Shown here in pieces: positions 35,233 through 44,686 of a stretch of 64,000 nucleotides of DNA. Source of the DNA: a bacterium. GTDB taxonomy: Bacteria > Desulfobacterota > DSWW01. Numbering within the stretch: the stretch's first letter is position 1; every line of letters begins with the position of its first letter. Location: positions 1 to 64,000 of the forward strand of contig JANQFG010000037.1 in the NCBI GenBank assembly GCA_028277985.1, in the 5' to 3' direction. The notes under the pieces are model-generated. The model made no database searches, had not been told where the DNA came from, and saw only the letters and a program-made list of their open reading frames with translations. The translations under genes were made by a program, and so were the position numbers.

Positions 35233-37299
35233 TTACCTAGGAATGATGGGCAATTCCACGTGAGACGGGTACGCGTCTGTCCGATGCAAGGTCATCGTCG
35301 TAGGCGGTGCCTCGGCAGGATCTCCGCCGGGCGCCAGGCCCGGGTTCAACTCGAAGTTCTCGTGGTCCGCACCGGCGATGGCGATCCGGATCTTGTGGCC
35401 CTCCTTGAAGACCCAGGAGACGGGCACCATCTCGAATCGGAGATTCAAAGGGGTGTCGGAACTCAGGGCGCCGTCGACCCACTGCGACTCCTTGTATCCG
35501 TGCCAGGGCAACTCGGGCTTCACGTCCAAGACGCCCGCCACCCTGTCGTCGTCCTCGTAGAGCCGGTGCCATCCTGCCCTGAGCTGACCCTCTGCCACAT
35601 AGATCGATTCCCCTTGCGGGTCCACATCGCAGAGGTAGACGAAGACATCGCCGTACCGCTGGTTCGAGGTGACCCACACGTCCACGATCGGGTGGCCCGT
35701 TACTTCCGTGTCCCCTGAGAGGGGCCCGGTTTCGTAGACGAGGCATTGCGCGTCCTTGTCGGTCCTCATCATCAGGGCGTCCGGATAGCCGATCATGATC
35801 CACCGGTCCGAGACCGTGGAGCCGTAACTGGAACGGTGCGTGAAGTCCACATCGTAGTCGTCCGTACCGTCTGCCGTTCTCGTCGTGGCGAGGCCGCTTC
35901 CCTGATCGAGATAGTAATGGGTCATCACCTGTCGTGCGAGAGGCCATTCGTTTTCGGCTCGCCAACCGTCGTTCGCCACGTAGATGTAGACCGGAGGCTC
36001 TCTGTCGATTCCGTTGTCGATGCCCTTGAGGTACCGGTCGTAGAACCGCAGCCGCTCTATGTTGTTCTGCTCCTGGAAGTTTCCGGAGTAGGAGAAGTAA
36101 TCGAGGTAGGCGTCCGGGATGCCCTGATGGTATCCAGGCCCGATGATCAGCTTGCTCGGGACCATTTCGTGGGAGCTCGCGTAGGTCATGGGCGCGCCCT
36201 TGCAGAAGGCATCGTACCAGCGGCCGATGTGGTAGATCGCGATCCCGGAGCCCTTGATCTCGTTCATCATGTATCCCGGGCTCCCGTCGAGAAAGGTGAG
36301 GGTCTCATAGGGGGGAAGGAAGTGGCTGTCGAAGTAGGACATCGCATCGGCAATCTGCTGGAAGACCGGGTTGAAAAGATGCTCGACGGTGGCCCAGAAA
36401 TACTTGTGCTGGGACCGCTTTACCCCGTCCGGATAGTGGATCCCGAAGGGTGGGATGATGAAGTCATCGAAGAACATCGACGGATCCCCCTGGTCGCTCC
36501 TCGGAACCTCGTCCGCGAACTCACCGTCCCCGTCCTCATCAAAGGCGGGCGCCGCCGGCATCAGGCCGAAATCCGGGTACTGAACATTCATATTGAAGGC
36601 CTGGAGGAGTTGACTGTAGCTCGAGATCCAGTTGATGGCGGCGATCCCTCCCGGACGGAAGCCTTCGGTGTATCCCTCGGTCAGGATGACCTCCGGTGTG
36701 ATGCACTTGAGCGCGGCCGGCAGGTTCCGCGCCGTGGCGAACTGGCTCCATCCCACATACGACCCCCCTGTCATGCCCACGTTTCCATCACACCAGGACT
36801 GTGCCGCCATCCAGTCGACGAGCTCCTTTCCATCGCGACCGAGGACGGGCGTGAAAGGGCCCTGTTCCCCGGTGGCGGCCCCGGTGCCGCGCATGTCCGC
36901 TGCCACAAGGGCGTACCCGTGAGACAGCATGAGCTCACCCAGCGAGGTCATCGAGAAATCGCTGGTCACCTCACCCGTGGCAGGATCGACCTGTGCTCTA
37001 TCGTAGGGGGTGTAGGTGAAGACCACGGGGAAGGAATCCCGGTTCGGGCCTCCGGCGGGCAGGAAGACGTCCACGGCAAGCTGAGTGCCGTCGGACACGG
37101 TCAGGTACTGGGTCTGTTTCGTGAAGCTTGAGTATTCGGGAGAACTGAAACCGGAGTAGGTGAAGGGCGCGCATACCTTCTCCGCCCCCTCGTTCCCCAC
37201 TCCGGGTTCGTCGTCACTTCCGCACTGAATCGAAACGAGGGCGAGCGCAACCGCTACGACGGCAAACCTGGTTGAAGGGTTCTGCAGTGAGATCTTCAT
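35233..37299 (-). CDS. CocE/NonD-type alpha/beta-hydrolase lipoprotein
   Basis: 688 residues. Lipobox LVSIQC after a hydrophobic stretch, so an exported lipoprotein. The X-Pro dipeptidyl-peptidase S15 fold follows (TVSDGTQLAVDVFLP; VAADMRGTGAA; nucleophile in MTGGSYVGWSQF), then a jelly-roll C-terminal domain (GHPIVDVWVTSN, HKIRIAIAGADHENFE), as in cocaine esterase-like acyl-ester hydrolases. ATG 37299 is preferred over 37305 because AGGAG then has 6-base spacing. The substrate is unknown. It is likely transcribed after the SDR gene at 37365, with 65 bases between. Confidence 0.85.
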   Translation of the reverse strand: MKISLQNPSTRFAVVAVALALVSIQCGSDDEPGVGNEGAEKVCAPFTYSGFSSPEYSSFTKQTQYLTVSDGTQLAVDVFLPAGGPNRDSFPVVFTYTPYDRAQVDPATGEVTSDFSMTSLGELMLSHGYALVAADMRGTGAATGEQGPFTPVLGRDGKELVDWMAAQSWCDGNVGMTGGSYVGWSQFATARNLPAALKCITPEVILTEGYTEGFRPGGIAAINWISSYSQLLQAFNMNVQYPDFGLMPAAPAFDEDGDGEFADEVPRSDQGDPSMFFDDFIIPPFGIHYPDGVKRSQHKYFWATVEHLFNPVFQQIADAMSYFDSHFLPPYETLTFLDGSPGYMMNEIKGSGIAIYHIGRWYDAFCKGAPMTYASSHEMVPSKLIIGPGYHQGIPDAYLDYFSYSGNFQEQNNIERLRFYDRYLKGIDNGIDREPPVYIYVANDGWRAENEWPLARQVMTHYYLDQGSGLATTRTADGTDDYDVDFTHRSSYGSTVSDRWIMIGYPDALMMRTDKDAQCLVYETGPLSGDTEVTGHPIVDVWVTSNQRYGDVFVYLCDVDPQGESIYVAEGQLRAGWHRLYEDDDRVAGVLDVKPELPWHGYKESQWVDGALSSDTPLNLRFEMVPVSWVFKEGHKIRIAIAGADHENFELNPGLAPGGDPAEAPPTTMTLHRTDAYPSHVELPIIPR

Positions 37300-37364
37300 C
37301 GGCATCTCCTTCTGTCAGTCCGTGTTCCGAAAGATAGGGGCCGGCGTCCACCGCTCCTGCAGGA

Positions 37365-38132
37365 TTACCTCGCCTGCATCCTGATTGCACCGTCCAGCCG
37401 GATGACCTCTCCGTTCAGCATCGGGTTCTCGACGATGTGCCTGGCCAGGATGGCGAACTCTTCCGGTTTACCCAGTCGGCTTGGGAAGGGGACCATCTGA
37501 CCCAGTGAATCCAGCACCTTTTCCGGCAGCCCCATCAGCAGGGGGGTGAGAAACAGGCCAGGGGCGATCGTCATCACCCGGATACCGAGCTGTGCGAACT
37601 CACGGGCGATGGGGAGGGTCATTCCGTTGATCCCCGCCTTGGACGCGCTGTAAGACGCCTGCCCGATTTGTCCCTCGGTAGAGGCCGCGGATGACGTGTT
37701 GATCACTACGCCCCGTTCCCCCTCCTCGTTCGGGGTGTTCTTCGCCATCTGCTCTGCTGCGAGCCGGATCACGTTCACCGTGCCGATCAGGTTGATCTGG
37801 ACGACCCGGTTAAAAACGTCCAGGGCTATCGGCCCCTCCTTGCCGAGGATTTTGCAGGGATCCCCGATCCCGGCGCAATTGACGTCCGCATGGATCGCTC
37901 CGAAGGAATCCATCGTCTTGTCGATCGCAGCCTGCACGCTCGCCTCATCGGTCACGTTCGTCTTGCAGAAGACGGCATCCTTCCCCAGCTCCGAAGCGAG
38001 CTGTTCGCCCCTCTCCTCGTTCAGGTCCAGGATGGAGACCCGGGCGCCACCCTCGGCCAGGGCACGGACCGTCGCTTCCCCCAACCCCGAAGCTCCACCT
38101 GTAACAACCGCCACGACATCGCTCGTTTTCAT
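37365..38132 (-). CDS. SDR, 3-hydroxyacyl-CoA dehydrogenase (HSD17B10-like)
   Basis: 255 residues. NAD-binding [10 protein letters not shown], the SDR NAG variant DVNCAGIGD, catalytic Ser in [13 protein letters not shown] and [11 protein letters not shown]. The sequence between ([23 protein letters not shown]) matches type II 3-hydroxyacyl-CoA dehydrogenase style, so oxidation of a 3-hydroxyacyl-CoA is the best guess. GGAGAAGG precedes ATG 38132. It lies 30 bases after the glycosidase-like lipoprotein gene and is probably in its transcript. Confidence 0.85.
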   Translation of the reverse strand: MKTSDVVAVVTGGASGLGEATVRALAEGGARVSILDLNEERGEQLASELGKDAVFCKTNVTDEASVQAAIDKTMDSFGAIHADVNCAGIGDPCKILGKEGPIALDVFNRVVQINLIGTVNVIRLAAEQMAKNTPNEEGERGVVINTSSAASTEGQIGQASYSASKAGINGMTLPIAREFAQLGIRVMTIAPGLFLTPLLMGLPEKVLDSLGQMVPFPSRLGKPEEFAILARHIVENPMLNGEVIRLDGAIRMQAR

Positions 38133-38162
38133 CTTTCCTTCTCCTTTCATCTGCTGGTTTGG

Positions 38163-39452
38163 TCAGTTCGAGGGAACCCGTATCGGCCGAGACCGCCATT
38201 GGTTCCATGTGGTCAGGGCTGCCTTCGGCTGCCCATCGTAGTCGAGCACACCCATGGATCCCCACATCAGCCATGCCGGGAGCAGGCCGATCTCTTCCAG
38301 AGCATCGTAAAGGACGCACCACGGATCGGGAGCACTGCAGGGACAGGACGTGAGGATTGGATCGAAAAGGTAATCGCGCAAGGACCACCAGACAACCAGG
38401 TCGGAGCCCATCTGATCCGCCTTCTCGAACAGGTACTCCATGTATTGCACGTGGAGGGAATCGGATGACTGCGTGATCGTTTGGCAGGGGCCGTTCGGGT
38501 AGGGCACCGGCACGGTAACGGGATGGTTGTTCCAGCCGGTTTCCCCGAACACCACCTGTTCCCCTGTCTCCTCGGAAAAAGCGGTGAAATGGTCCTCCGG
38601 CCAGGAATCAAGCTCCTGAAACAACCATATCGGATACGAGCTGATCCCGAGACGGTCCCGCTTCAAGCCGGCTATCTTTACCAGGTTCTCCCTCATGCAG
38701 GCACGATCGTTTGGGAAGCAGCCCTGGGCTTCCGGATGGTACCACATATCGTTGACCGTCAGGGTTGGAAAGACCGCCAAGTCGGGATCGAGCCCCTTCT
38801 CCTGGTCATAAGCCTCGTTGAGTAGCCCGATCAAGGAAGCGTAATCGTCCGGGCAAGCGATGTCGTACATGTTCATCTCGATGCCGTGGGTCAGGTAAAC
38901 CGGCTCGAAATAATCTACCATCCAGCGGACATAGTTGAGGAAGCCCGTGCGGATATCCTCGTGCCCCGGGCCGCCGGCGAAGTTGTAGCAGCCGGGAGCC
39001 CAGTCCTCATCCACGAGAAGTTCGCCGTCCTGATCGACTGCCTTGGCCGCGATCTGGACCCTCGTGGCGCTGATCGGCGTCAGGCTCAGGTAGACTCCGA
39101 CGCCCAATTGGTCGGCATCGTTCCGGATCTGTTCCATCGCCTCGAGCCACGGGTCGGGCAGTGGCTCCCCTGAGGCGAATTCGTCCCAGGGAAGGCCGAA
39201 GAAGTTGTCCATGTGCAGAGAGATCAGGTCAACACGTCCTGCAAACCCGTCCATTACGAAAGTGCTCTGGATGTTCGAGGGGGACACAGAGAACTGGAAA
39301 GGTGCTGCTGCGAGCGAGAAGGAACGGGGTTGGGTTGGCCGACCGTTTCCCCCGTTCGCATCTCCCTCTTCATTCTCGCTGCATCCGAGCGGGAGAAGAA
39401 GGAGAGTTGCGAAGACGAGCGTACGGAGCGCAGCAGGGCATGCCCCGCTCAT
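38163..39452 (-). CDS. Glycoside-hydrolase-like exported lipoprotein
   Basis: 429 residues. Signal peptide with lipobox LPLGC. The mature part reads as a TIM barrel of the clan GH-A type: ISLHMDNFFGLPWDE at the first strand, HGIEMNMYD and FGETGWNNHP carrying candidate acid/base and nucleophile glutamates, and WWSLRDYLF near the end. It is nearest in feel to GH53-like galactanases, but I cannot assign a family with certainty. The start at 39452 follows a good promoter 85 bases upstream and leads the SDR gene. Confidence 0.6.
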   Translation of the reverse strand: MSGACPAALRTLVFATLLLLPLGCSENEEGDANGGNGRPTQPRSFSLAAAPFQFSVSPSNIQSTFVMDGFAGRVDLISLHMDNFFGLPWDEFASGEPLPDPWLEAMEQIRNDADQLGVGVYLSLTPISATRVQIAAKAVDQDGELLVDEDWAPGCYNFAGGPGHEDIRTGFLNYVRWMVDYFEPVYLTHGIEMNMYDIACPDDYASLIGLLNEAYDQEKGLDPDLAVFPTLTVNDMWYHPEAQGCFPNDRACMRENLVKIAGLKRDRLGISSYPIWLFQELDSWPEDHFTAFSEETGEQVVFGETGWNNHPVTVPVPYPNGPCQTITQSSDSLHVQYMEYLFEKADQMGSDLVVWWSLRDYLFDPILTSCPCSAPDPWCVLYDALEEIGLLPAWLMWGSMGVLDYDGQPKAALTTWNQWRSRPIRVPSN

Positions 39453-39536
39453 GGCACCCTCAGCGATTCTGTGGGCGGCATCAGGGAACTCCTTTTGTGC
39501 TTCTCTGGGGGGCTTCCGCTGGTGTAAGGAGGTAGT

Positions 39537-39565
39537 ATTATATACATATAGACATTGGACAACAA
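39537..39565 (-). promoter_or_regulatory. Promoter of the glycosidase-like/SDR genes
   Basis: Read leftward, TTGTTG (39565-39560), a 17-base spacer and a consensus TATAAT (39542-39537). The surrounding stretch is the most AT-rich in this region. Confidence 0.5.
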
Positions 39566-39651
39566 ATGGACCAGAACGTATTCTGATAAGAAAAGTTCCT
39601 GCGTGCAGGGACTTGCACCGAAAACAGGGCCCTATCTTTACGGGGGAGAAG

Positions 39652-40677
39652 ATGAAAAAGGTACGACTCGGGAGAACGGGCCTCATGGTCTCGGAGGTGG
39701 GCTTCGGAGGCATCCCGATCATCAATATCGGTATGGAGGATGCGGTTTCCCTCCTTCGTCACTGCTTCGAGCTGGGCATCACATTGTTCGATACGGCCAA
39801 TATGTACGGTGACAGCGAGAAGAAGATGGGCGCCGCGTTCGAATCGGTTCGCGACCGGGTGGTTCTTGCCTCCAAGACGCTCGAGCGGGATGCAGAGGGA
39901 GCGGCGAGTCACCTGGACCTTAGCCTCGAAAACCTGAAGACCGGGAGGCTCGATGTCTATCAGCTGCACCAGGTGGCCAACCGCAAGACCCTGGACGAAG
40001 TGATGGCCCCGGGCGGGGCGTACGAGGCGCTTGAGAAAGCAAAATCCGACGGGAAGATCCGCTTCATCGGGCTGAGCTCGCACAACACGCAGATTGCGAT
40101 CGAGGCCTGTCGGACGGGCCGTTTCGACACAGTCCAGATCCCATTCAATTTTATCGAAAAGGATGCTTTGGAGAGTCTGTTCCCGGTCGCCGCGGAGATG
40201 GACATGGGCATCATCGGCATGAAACCCCTGGCGGGTGGCGTATTGGATCGGGCGGACCTGTGTTTCGGCTTCCTGCAGCAATACCCGATGGTGGTTCCCA
40301 TCCCGGGCATGAAGGCGCGCGATGAAGCCGACGAGATCGCCGGGCTCTATGCATCACCCCAGGGACTCACCGCAGAGCGACAGGAGAAGATAGAGGAGAT
40401 TCGTTCCGAGCTGGGCACGAAATTCTGCCGTCGGTGTGAGTACTGCATGCCCTGTCAGCAGGAGATCCACATCCCGACGGCCCTGGGGATGCAGGCGTTC
40501 GTGAAAAGACTTCCTCCGTTAGCAACGATCGCGCTGAACGATGAAAACATGAAGAAGGCGGACACCTGCATCGAGTGCGGCGAGTGCGCCGAAAAATGCC
40601 CCTACGAACTTCCGATTCCGGATCTGATCAAGGAGAATCTGTCCCTTTACCGGGAGTATGTGAAGAAGCACAGCTGA
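39652..40677 (+). CDS. Aldo/keto reductase with C-terminal ferredoxin domain
   Basis: 341 residues. An AKR TIM barrel (VRLGRTGLMVSEVGFGG; ITLFDTANMYGDSE; LDVYQLHQV; GLSSHN) is followed at about residue 260 by Cys-rich clusters: CRRCEYCMPC and CIECGECAEKCPYELPIP, enough for one or two 4Fe-4S centres. AKR-ferredoxin fusions are common in anaerobes and take electrons from or pass them to ferredoxin-type carriers. GGGGGAG lies before ATG 39652. It is monocistronic. The substrate is unknown. Confidence 0.9.
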   Translation: MKKVRLGRTGLMVSEVGFGGIPIINIGMEDAVSLLRHCFELGITLFDTANMYGDSEKKMGAAFESVRDRVVLASKTLERDAEGAASHLDLSLENLKTGRLDVYQLHQVANRKTLDEVMAPGGAYEALEKAKSDGKIRFIGLSSHNTQIAIEACRTGRFDTVQIPFNFIEKDALESLFPVAAEMDMGIIGMKPLAGGVLDRADLCFGFLQQYPMVVPIPGMKARDEADEIAGLYASPQGLTAERQEKIEEIRSELGTKFCRRCEYCMPCQQEIHIPTALGMQAFVKRLPPLATIALNDENMKKADTCIECGECAEKCPYELPIPDLIKENLSLYREYVKKHS

Positions 40678-40702
40678 CGCCGGATCGGATCCCTCGAGGG
40701 CC

Positions 40703-41119
40703 CTACTGTTTGGTCATGACTTCCTGCAGGCGCTTCTGAGCCTTCTGCACTTCCGGATCCGTCATATAGGGCATGAGCTTCATCATGGACGTGCCCATCT
40801 TCTTGCCCATTTCCTGCGCCTCTGCCTGCATTTCCTTCAGCTCTTCGGGCGGGTTGTTCCTGTCCTTCAGCTCAGGATATTTCTCTGACAGGGCCTTCAT
40901 CTGGGGCCAGAGAGCCTCCATGCCGTCGGCAAAACGGTTGATCGCTTTCGCGGCGTCCTCCGCGCTCGCAGCCTTTTCCAGGTCGTCGACATATTTCTTG
41001 ACGACGTCCATGTACTTCTGGTTCACCTTCTTTGCGTCCGCATACTTGCCCTGACAACCGACCGTGAAGAACAAGACAGCCAGTACGCACAGCATTGTGA
41101 TGAACAGACTCTTTCTCAT
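40703..41119 (-). CDS. Small helical lipoprotein, unknown
   Basis: 138 residues. Lipobox FTVGC at about residue 22, so lipid-anchored in the cell envelope. The mature part is helical and charged (AKKVNQKYMDVVKKYVDDLEKA) with Met- and Lys-rich C-terminal segments (MGKKMGTSMMKLMP). GGAGAG precedes ATG 41119. I do not recognise a function. A strong promoter lies at 41160-41188. Confidence 0.75.
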   Translation of the reverse strand: MRKSLFITMLCVLAVLFFTVGCQGKYADAKKVNQKYMDVVKKYVDDLEKAASAEDAAKAINRFADGMEALWPQMKALSEKYPELKDRNNPPEELKEMQAEAQEMGKKMGTSMMKLMPYMTDPEVQKAQKRLQEVMTKQ

Positions 41120-41159
41120 TTCCAACTCTCCTTTCAGGTCCGCGATTGGGTTCTTGCGG

Positions 41160-41188
41160 ATTATAGTGCCGGAAGGGGATTATCTCAA
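41160..41188 (-). promoter_or_regulatory. Promoter of the small lipoprotein
   Basis: Read leftward, TTGAGA (41188-41183), a 17-base spacer and a consensus TATAAT (41165-41160), 41 bases before the start. Confidence 0.6.
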
Positions 41189-41212
41189 CAGAGGGTCTGG
41201 TCCGGATTCTTG

Positions 41213-44200
41213 TCAACCTTTTTCCAGCACTTCTCGGATCAGCTCCAGCATCATCTTGATCTCGTAAGGCTTCGAAATGATCCCCTTTGCACCCGAGGCA
41301 AGCGATTCCCCTCCCTGCGAATCAGACACGAATCCGCTGGCCAGGAGGACCTTCACATCGGGATCGATCTCCTGGAGTTCCTCGAGGCATCTGGTGCCCC
41401 CCATGCCGGGCATGATCAGGTCCAGAATGATCAGGTCGACCCGGTCACCTTCCCTCCGGTAGAGATCCAGTGCAGTTTCGCCATCCTTCACGGTGACCAC
41501 CTGGTAGCCGAATTTCTCCAGAACCTCCTTTGCGAGATCCCGTATCATCTCCTCATCGTCCACCACCAGGATGGTTTCTCCTGCCCCGATGGCAAACTCT
41601 GCCGCCGGTCCGGTCCGGGTTGGCGCACCCGCACCCCTGAAAGCAGGCAAGTAGATCCTGAAAGCCGTCCCTCTTCCGGGTTCGCTGTAGCAAAGGATGT
41701 GGCCCCCATGGCTCCGGACAATACCGTAGACCATGGCCAGGCCCAGGCCGGACCCTTTTCCGACTTCTTTGGTCGTGTAGAAGGGTTCGAAAATGCGATT
41801 CAATGTCTTTTCGTCCATGCCTTCGCCCGTGTCGGAGACCGTGAGCAGGACATAGTCACCCGGCGCGGCATGGAGTTGTTTCCTGCAATCCTCTTCATCC
41901 AGGTTCACGTTTCTTGTTTCAAAACTCAGCTTCCCTCCCCCGGGCATCGCATCCCGTGCGTTCACTCCGAGGTTCATCAACAGTTGTTCCATCTGACCCG
42001 GGTGCGCGTCGACGGTATGCAGGGCCGGTTCGAGCCGCACATCGATTTCGATCATCTTTGGTATGGTTCGAGCCAACAGACGTCTAACGTCCTCCACGGT
42101 AGTATTCAAATCGACCGGCTCCCGGGTGCTGTCCGCCCTACGGCTGAAGGTAAGGAGCTGCTGGACCAGGTCCCGACTTCGGTTCACGGCCTTCAAGATT
42201 TCTTGTATCTGCGTATATCGGGTGCCCTCCGTCCTCTCTCTCAAGAGCAGGAGCTCTGCGTAACCCTGAACCGCTTGGAGCTGGTTGTTGAAGTCATGCG
42301 CTATGCCTCCGGCAAGGGTGCCGACCGCCTCCATCTTCTGCGCCTCTCGAAACTGCGTCTCGAGGAGCTTCCGGTCCGTCAGGTCACGGATGGTTCCGAA
42401 CAGTCCGGAGACGTTGCCTTCGGGGTCACGCATCGGGACCTTCACAACGTGGAGGGTCTTCGGGCCCTCCTCGGAAGACCGGATCTCCTCTTTCTCGATT
42501 ACATCACCGGAGAGCACTCGAGTGTCCGTCTCTCCGGAAAGGGCTCCGACCTCCTTCCCAAAGAGCTCTTCATCCGTTTTCCCCTCGAACTCGCCGGCGG
42601 GGAGACGGAAGAGCTTCGACATGCTCTCATTCACGAGGGTGTACCGGAGATTGCGGTCTTTCAGAAAGATCCCCTCCTGAGCCGTCTCGAAGATCATCCG
42701 TAAGCGCTCCTCGCTCTCCCTCAGTCTTATCTCTGAGTGTCTTTGCGAGGTCGTATCCCGAACGGTCTGTATCGCCCCGATCACTTCCCCGTTTGCATTG
42801 TAGAGCGGCGCGGCCTTGGCCCAGAGATATGTGCCGCCCTTGAAGTTCGGCAAGTAATTCTCATTGGATATCTTGTCCCCGTCCCTTACGAAATTGGGGT
42901 AGTACTCTCGAATCTTCTCATCGGGCCGGAACACCATATCAACAAGGGTAGGTCTTCTCTCCCCGAAGCTCGAGAGGGCATACTCATAGTCGCCTTTCCC
43001 CACCATCTCCTCGGCAGGCACGTCGAGCATTTCCGCCATGGCACGGTTCCAGACGATCACCCTCCCCTCGCTGTCGATGGCACCGGTCGGATCAGGGAGA
43101 AACTCGATCAAGTCTGAGAGTATGCGTTCCGAGTCCCTGAGTGCTTCCTCGGTCCTCTTGCGCTCGGTGATGTCAACAGCGGCGGTGAGCCCGGCGGTCC
43201 TGCCTTCGTAGAGGATCGTGGTTGCGTGTCCTTCGATCCATCTCGTCTCGCCGGTCTTGGTTACGATTCTCCATTCATGGTTGGTTACCAGGTCCTCTTC
43301 TCCTGCCTGTTGTTTGATGGCCTGCTCCACCACGAACGGTAGGTCATCCGGATGGACGAATCGAAGCCAGTCTTTCGTGGTCCAGGAGAGCATCTCTTCA
43401 ATGTCGTAACCGAGAGTTCGGGAGGCCGCCTCGTTTGCATATTTGACCTGATCGTCCTGCAGGATGACGATGGCCATCAGGGACTGTTCTGTGATATTGC
43501 GAAATTTCTCTTCGCTCTCCCGGAGGGACTGCTCTGCAATCTTGCGTTCCGTGACGTCCTCTGCAACACCGGTCATGCGCAGAACCCGTCCATCTGCATC
43601 CCTGATCGCGATTCCCCTGTCGGCGATCCAGCGGACAGCCCCATCGGGCCGGACAATCCGGTATTCCCTTCTGCGCCCTCCCTCTTTCTTTACGATTTCC
43701 TTCCAGGTGTCCAGGGCGTAGGCGGCGTCATCCGGGTGGATGCTGTCAGCCCATTCCAGATGATTCTCATAGATGTCACGGAGCGAGCGCCCGAAGACCT
43801 GCTCATAGGCAGGACTCACATAGATTGTCTTTCGCTCCTGATAGTCGAAGAGCCAGAAGACTTCACGGATGTTGGCGGCGATTTCCTGGAAGCGCTCCTC
43901 GCTCTCCCGGAGTGCCTGCTCCGCCCTTGTTCGCTCGGTGATGTCCTGTACGATGCCCGAGACCCGAGTAGGGGTCCCGGCATCTCCGTAGTGCGCTTCG
44001 GAAATGGAAAGCACGTATCGATCGCTTCCGTCCGGCAATCGGATCTTCGCCTCGAACGTGAAGGGTTCCTTCTCTTCGACTGCCTGCTCGAGGAGCTCGT
44101 CGAGCCGTTTTCGGTCCTCCTCATGGACACGGCTGACCACCGAATCGATACGCGGATGGAAGTCCTTCGGATCGAGGTCGAAGATCCGATAGACCTCATC

Positions 44201-44410
44201 GGACCATTCGACTTCCCCCGTCACAAGATCCCAGACCCATGTCCCGACGCGGGCCAGCCTTTGCAGATTGACCAGATCTTTCTCCCGTTCCCGCGGTGCC
44301 CTGTCCGCCTCCCTGTATTTGTCCAGCTCTGCCTCAAGCTCGGCCGTTCGCGCGCGCAAAGACGCCAGTTCATCCATGAGTTGAGCCTCGGATTTGGGTT
44401 GGTCCTTCAT
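41213..44410 (-). CDS. Cytoplasmic five-PAS hybrid histidine kinase
   Basis: 1065 residues with no membrane helix. An N-terminal coiled coil (residues 5-50) and five PAS domains (about 50-160, 175-290, 300-415, 425-555 and 565-680; PAS 1 reads GTWVWDLVTGEVEWSDEVY) are followed by HisKA with [11 protein letters not shown], a HATPase (NLGVNARDAM, GSGLGLAMVYGIV) and a receiver (LVVDDEEMIRD, phospho-Asp in LIILDLIMPG, Lys in ISKPYE). It resembles the kinase at 7271 in its H-box and receiver style, so the two may share ancestry. The signal is unknown and no regulator is adjacent. Confidence 0.9.
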   Translation of the reverse strand: MKDQPKSEAQLMDELASLRARTAELEAELDKYREADRAPREREKDLVNLQRLARVGTWVWDLVTGEVEWSDEVYRIFDLDPKDFHPRIDSVVSRVHEEDRKRLDELLEQAVEEKEPFTFEAKIRLPDGSDRYVLSISEAHYGDAGTPTRVSGIVQDITERTRAEQALRESEERFQEIAANIREVFWLFDYQERKTIYVSPAYEQVFGRSLRDIYENHLEWADSIHPDDAAYALDTWKEIVKKEGGRRREYRIVRPDGAVRWIADRGIAIRDADGRVLRMTGVAEDVTERKIAEQSLRESEEKFRNITEQSLMAIVILQDDQVKYANEAASRTLGYDIEEMLSWTTKDWLRFVHPDDLPFVVEQAIKQQAGEEDLVTNHEWRIVTKTGETRWIEGHATTILYEGRTAGLTAAVDITERKRTEEALRDSERILSDLIEFLPDPTGAIDSEGRVIVWNRAMAEMLDVPAEEMVGKGDYEYALSSFGERRPTLVDMVFRPDEKIREYYPNFVRDGDKISNENYLPNFKGGTYLWAKAAPLYNANGEVIGAIQTVRDTTSQRHSEIRLRESEERLRMIFETAQEGIFLKDRNLRYTLVNESMSKLFRLPAGEFEGKTDEELFGKEVGALSGETDTRVLSGDVIEKEEIRSSEEGPKTLHVVKVPMRDPEGNVSGLFGTIRDLTDRKLLETQFREAQKMEAVGTLAGGIAHDFNNQLQAVQGYAELLLLRERTEGTRYTQIQEILKAVNRSRDLVQQLLTFSRRADSTREPVDLNTTVEDVRRLLARTIPKMIEIDVRLEPALHTVDAHPGQMEQLLMNLGVNARDAMPGGGKLSFETRNVNLDEEDCRKQLHAAPGDYVLLTVSDTGEGMDEKTLNRIFEPFYTTKEVGKGSGLGLAMVYGIVRSHGGHILCYSEPGRGTAFRIYLPAFRGAGAPTRTGPAAEFAIGAGETILVVDDEEMIRDLAKEVLEKFGYQVVTVKDGETALDLYRREGDRVDLIILDLIMPGMGGTRCLEELQEIDPDVKVLLASGFVSDSQGGESLASGAKGIISKPYEIKMMLELIREVLEKG

Positions 44411-44686
44411 TTCGGCAGCCTTACCACGAATTGAGACAATAGAAGGCCATTGCCTGCAGGGTGCAGATGGGCAGCAGGGAATGATAACGGATTTATGGAC
44501 ATCATGGGCAGATGAAGATCGTTGTAGGATTTTCTTATTAGAATCTCAGACCTCCGCGAAGGATGCAAATGAGGTTTTACTGTGGGGGGTGGAAGCCTCT
44601 TCCATAGGCGAGAAATTCGTTCTATACTGATTTCCCTAAACCCTCACACCTTATCTCCGCGTCCTGTTTCCCGATTGAGACGACCC

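Noticed and set aside
44394..44630. Possible small gene in the gap before the UMF1-type transporter
   Set aside because: Weak start, no motif or ribosome site.
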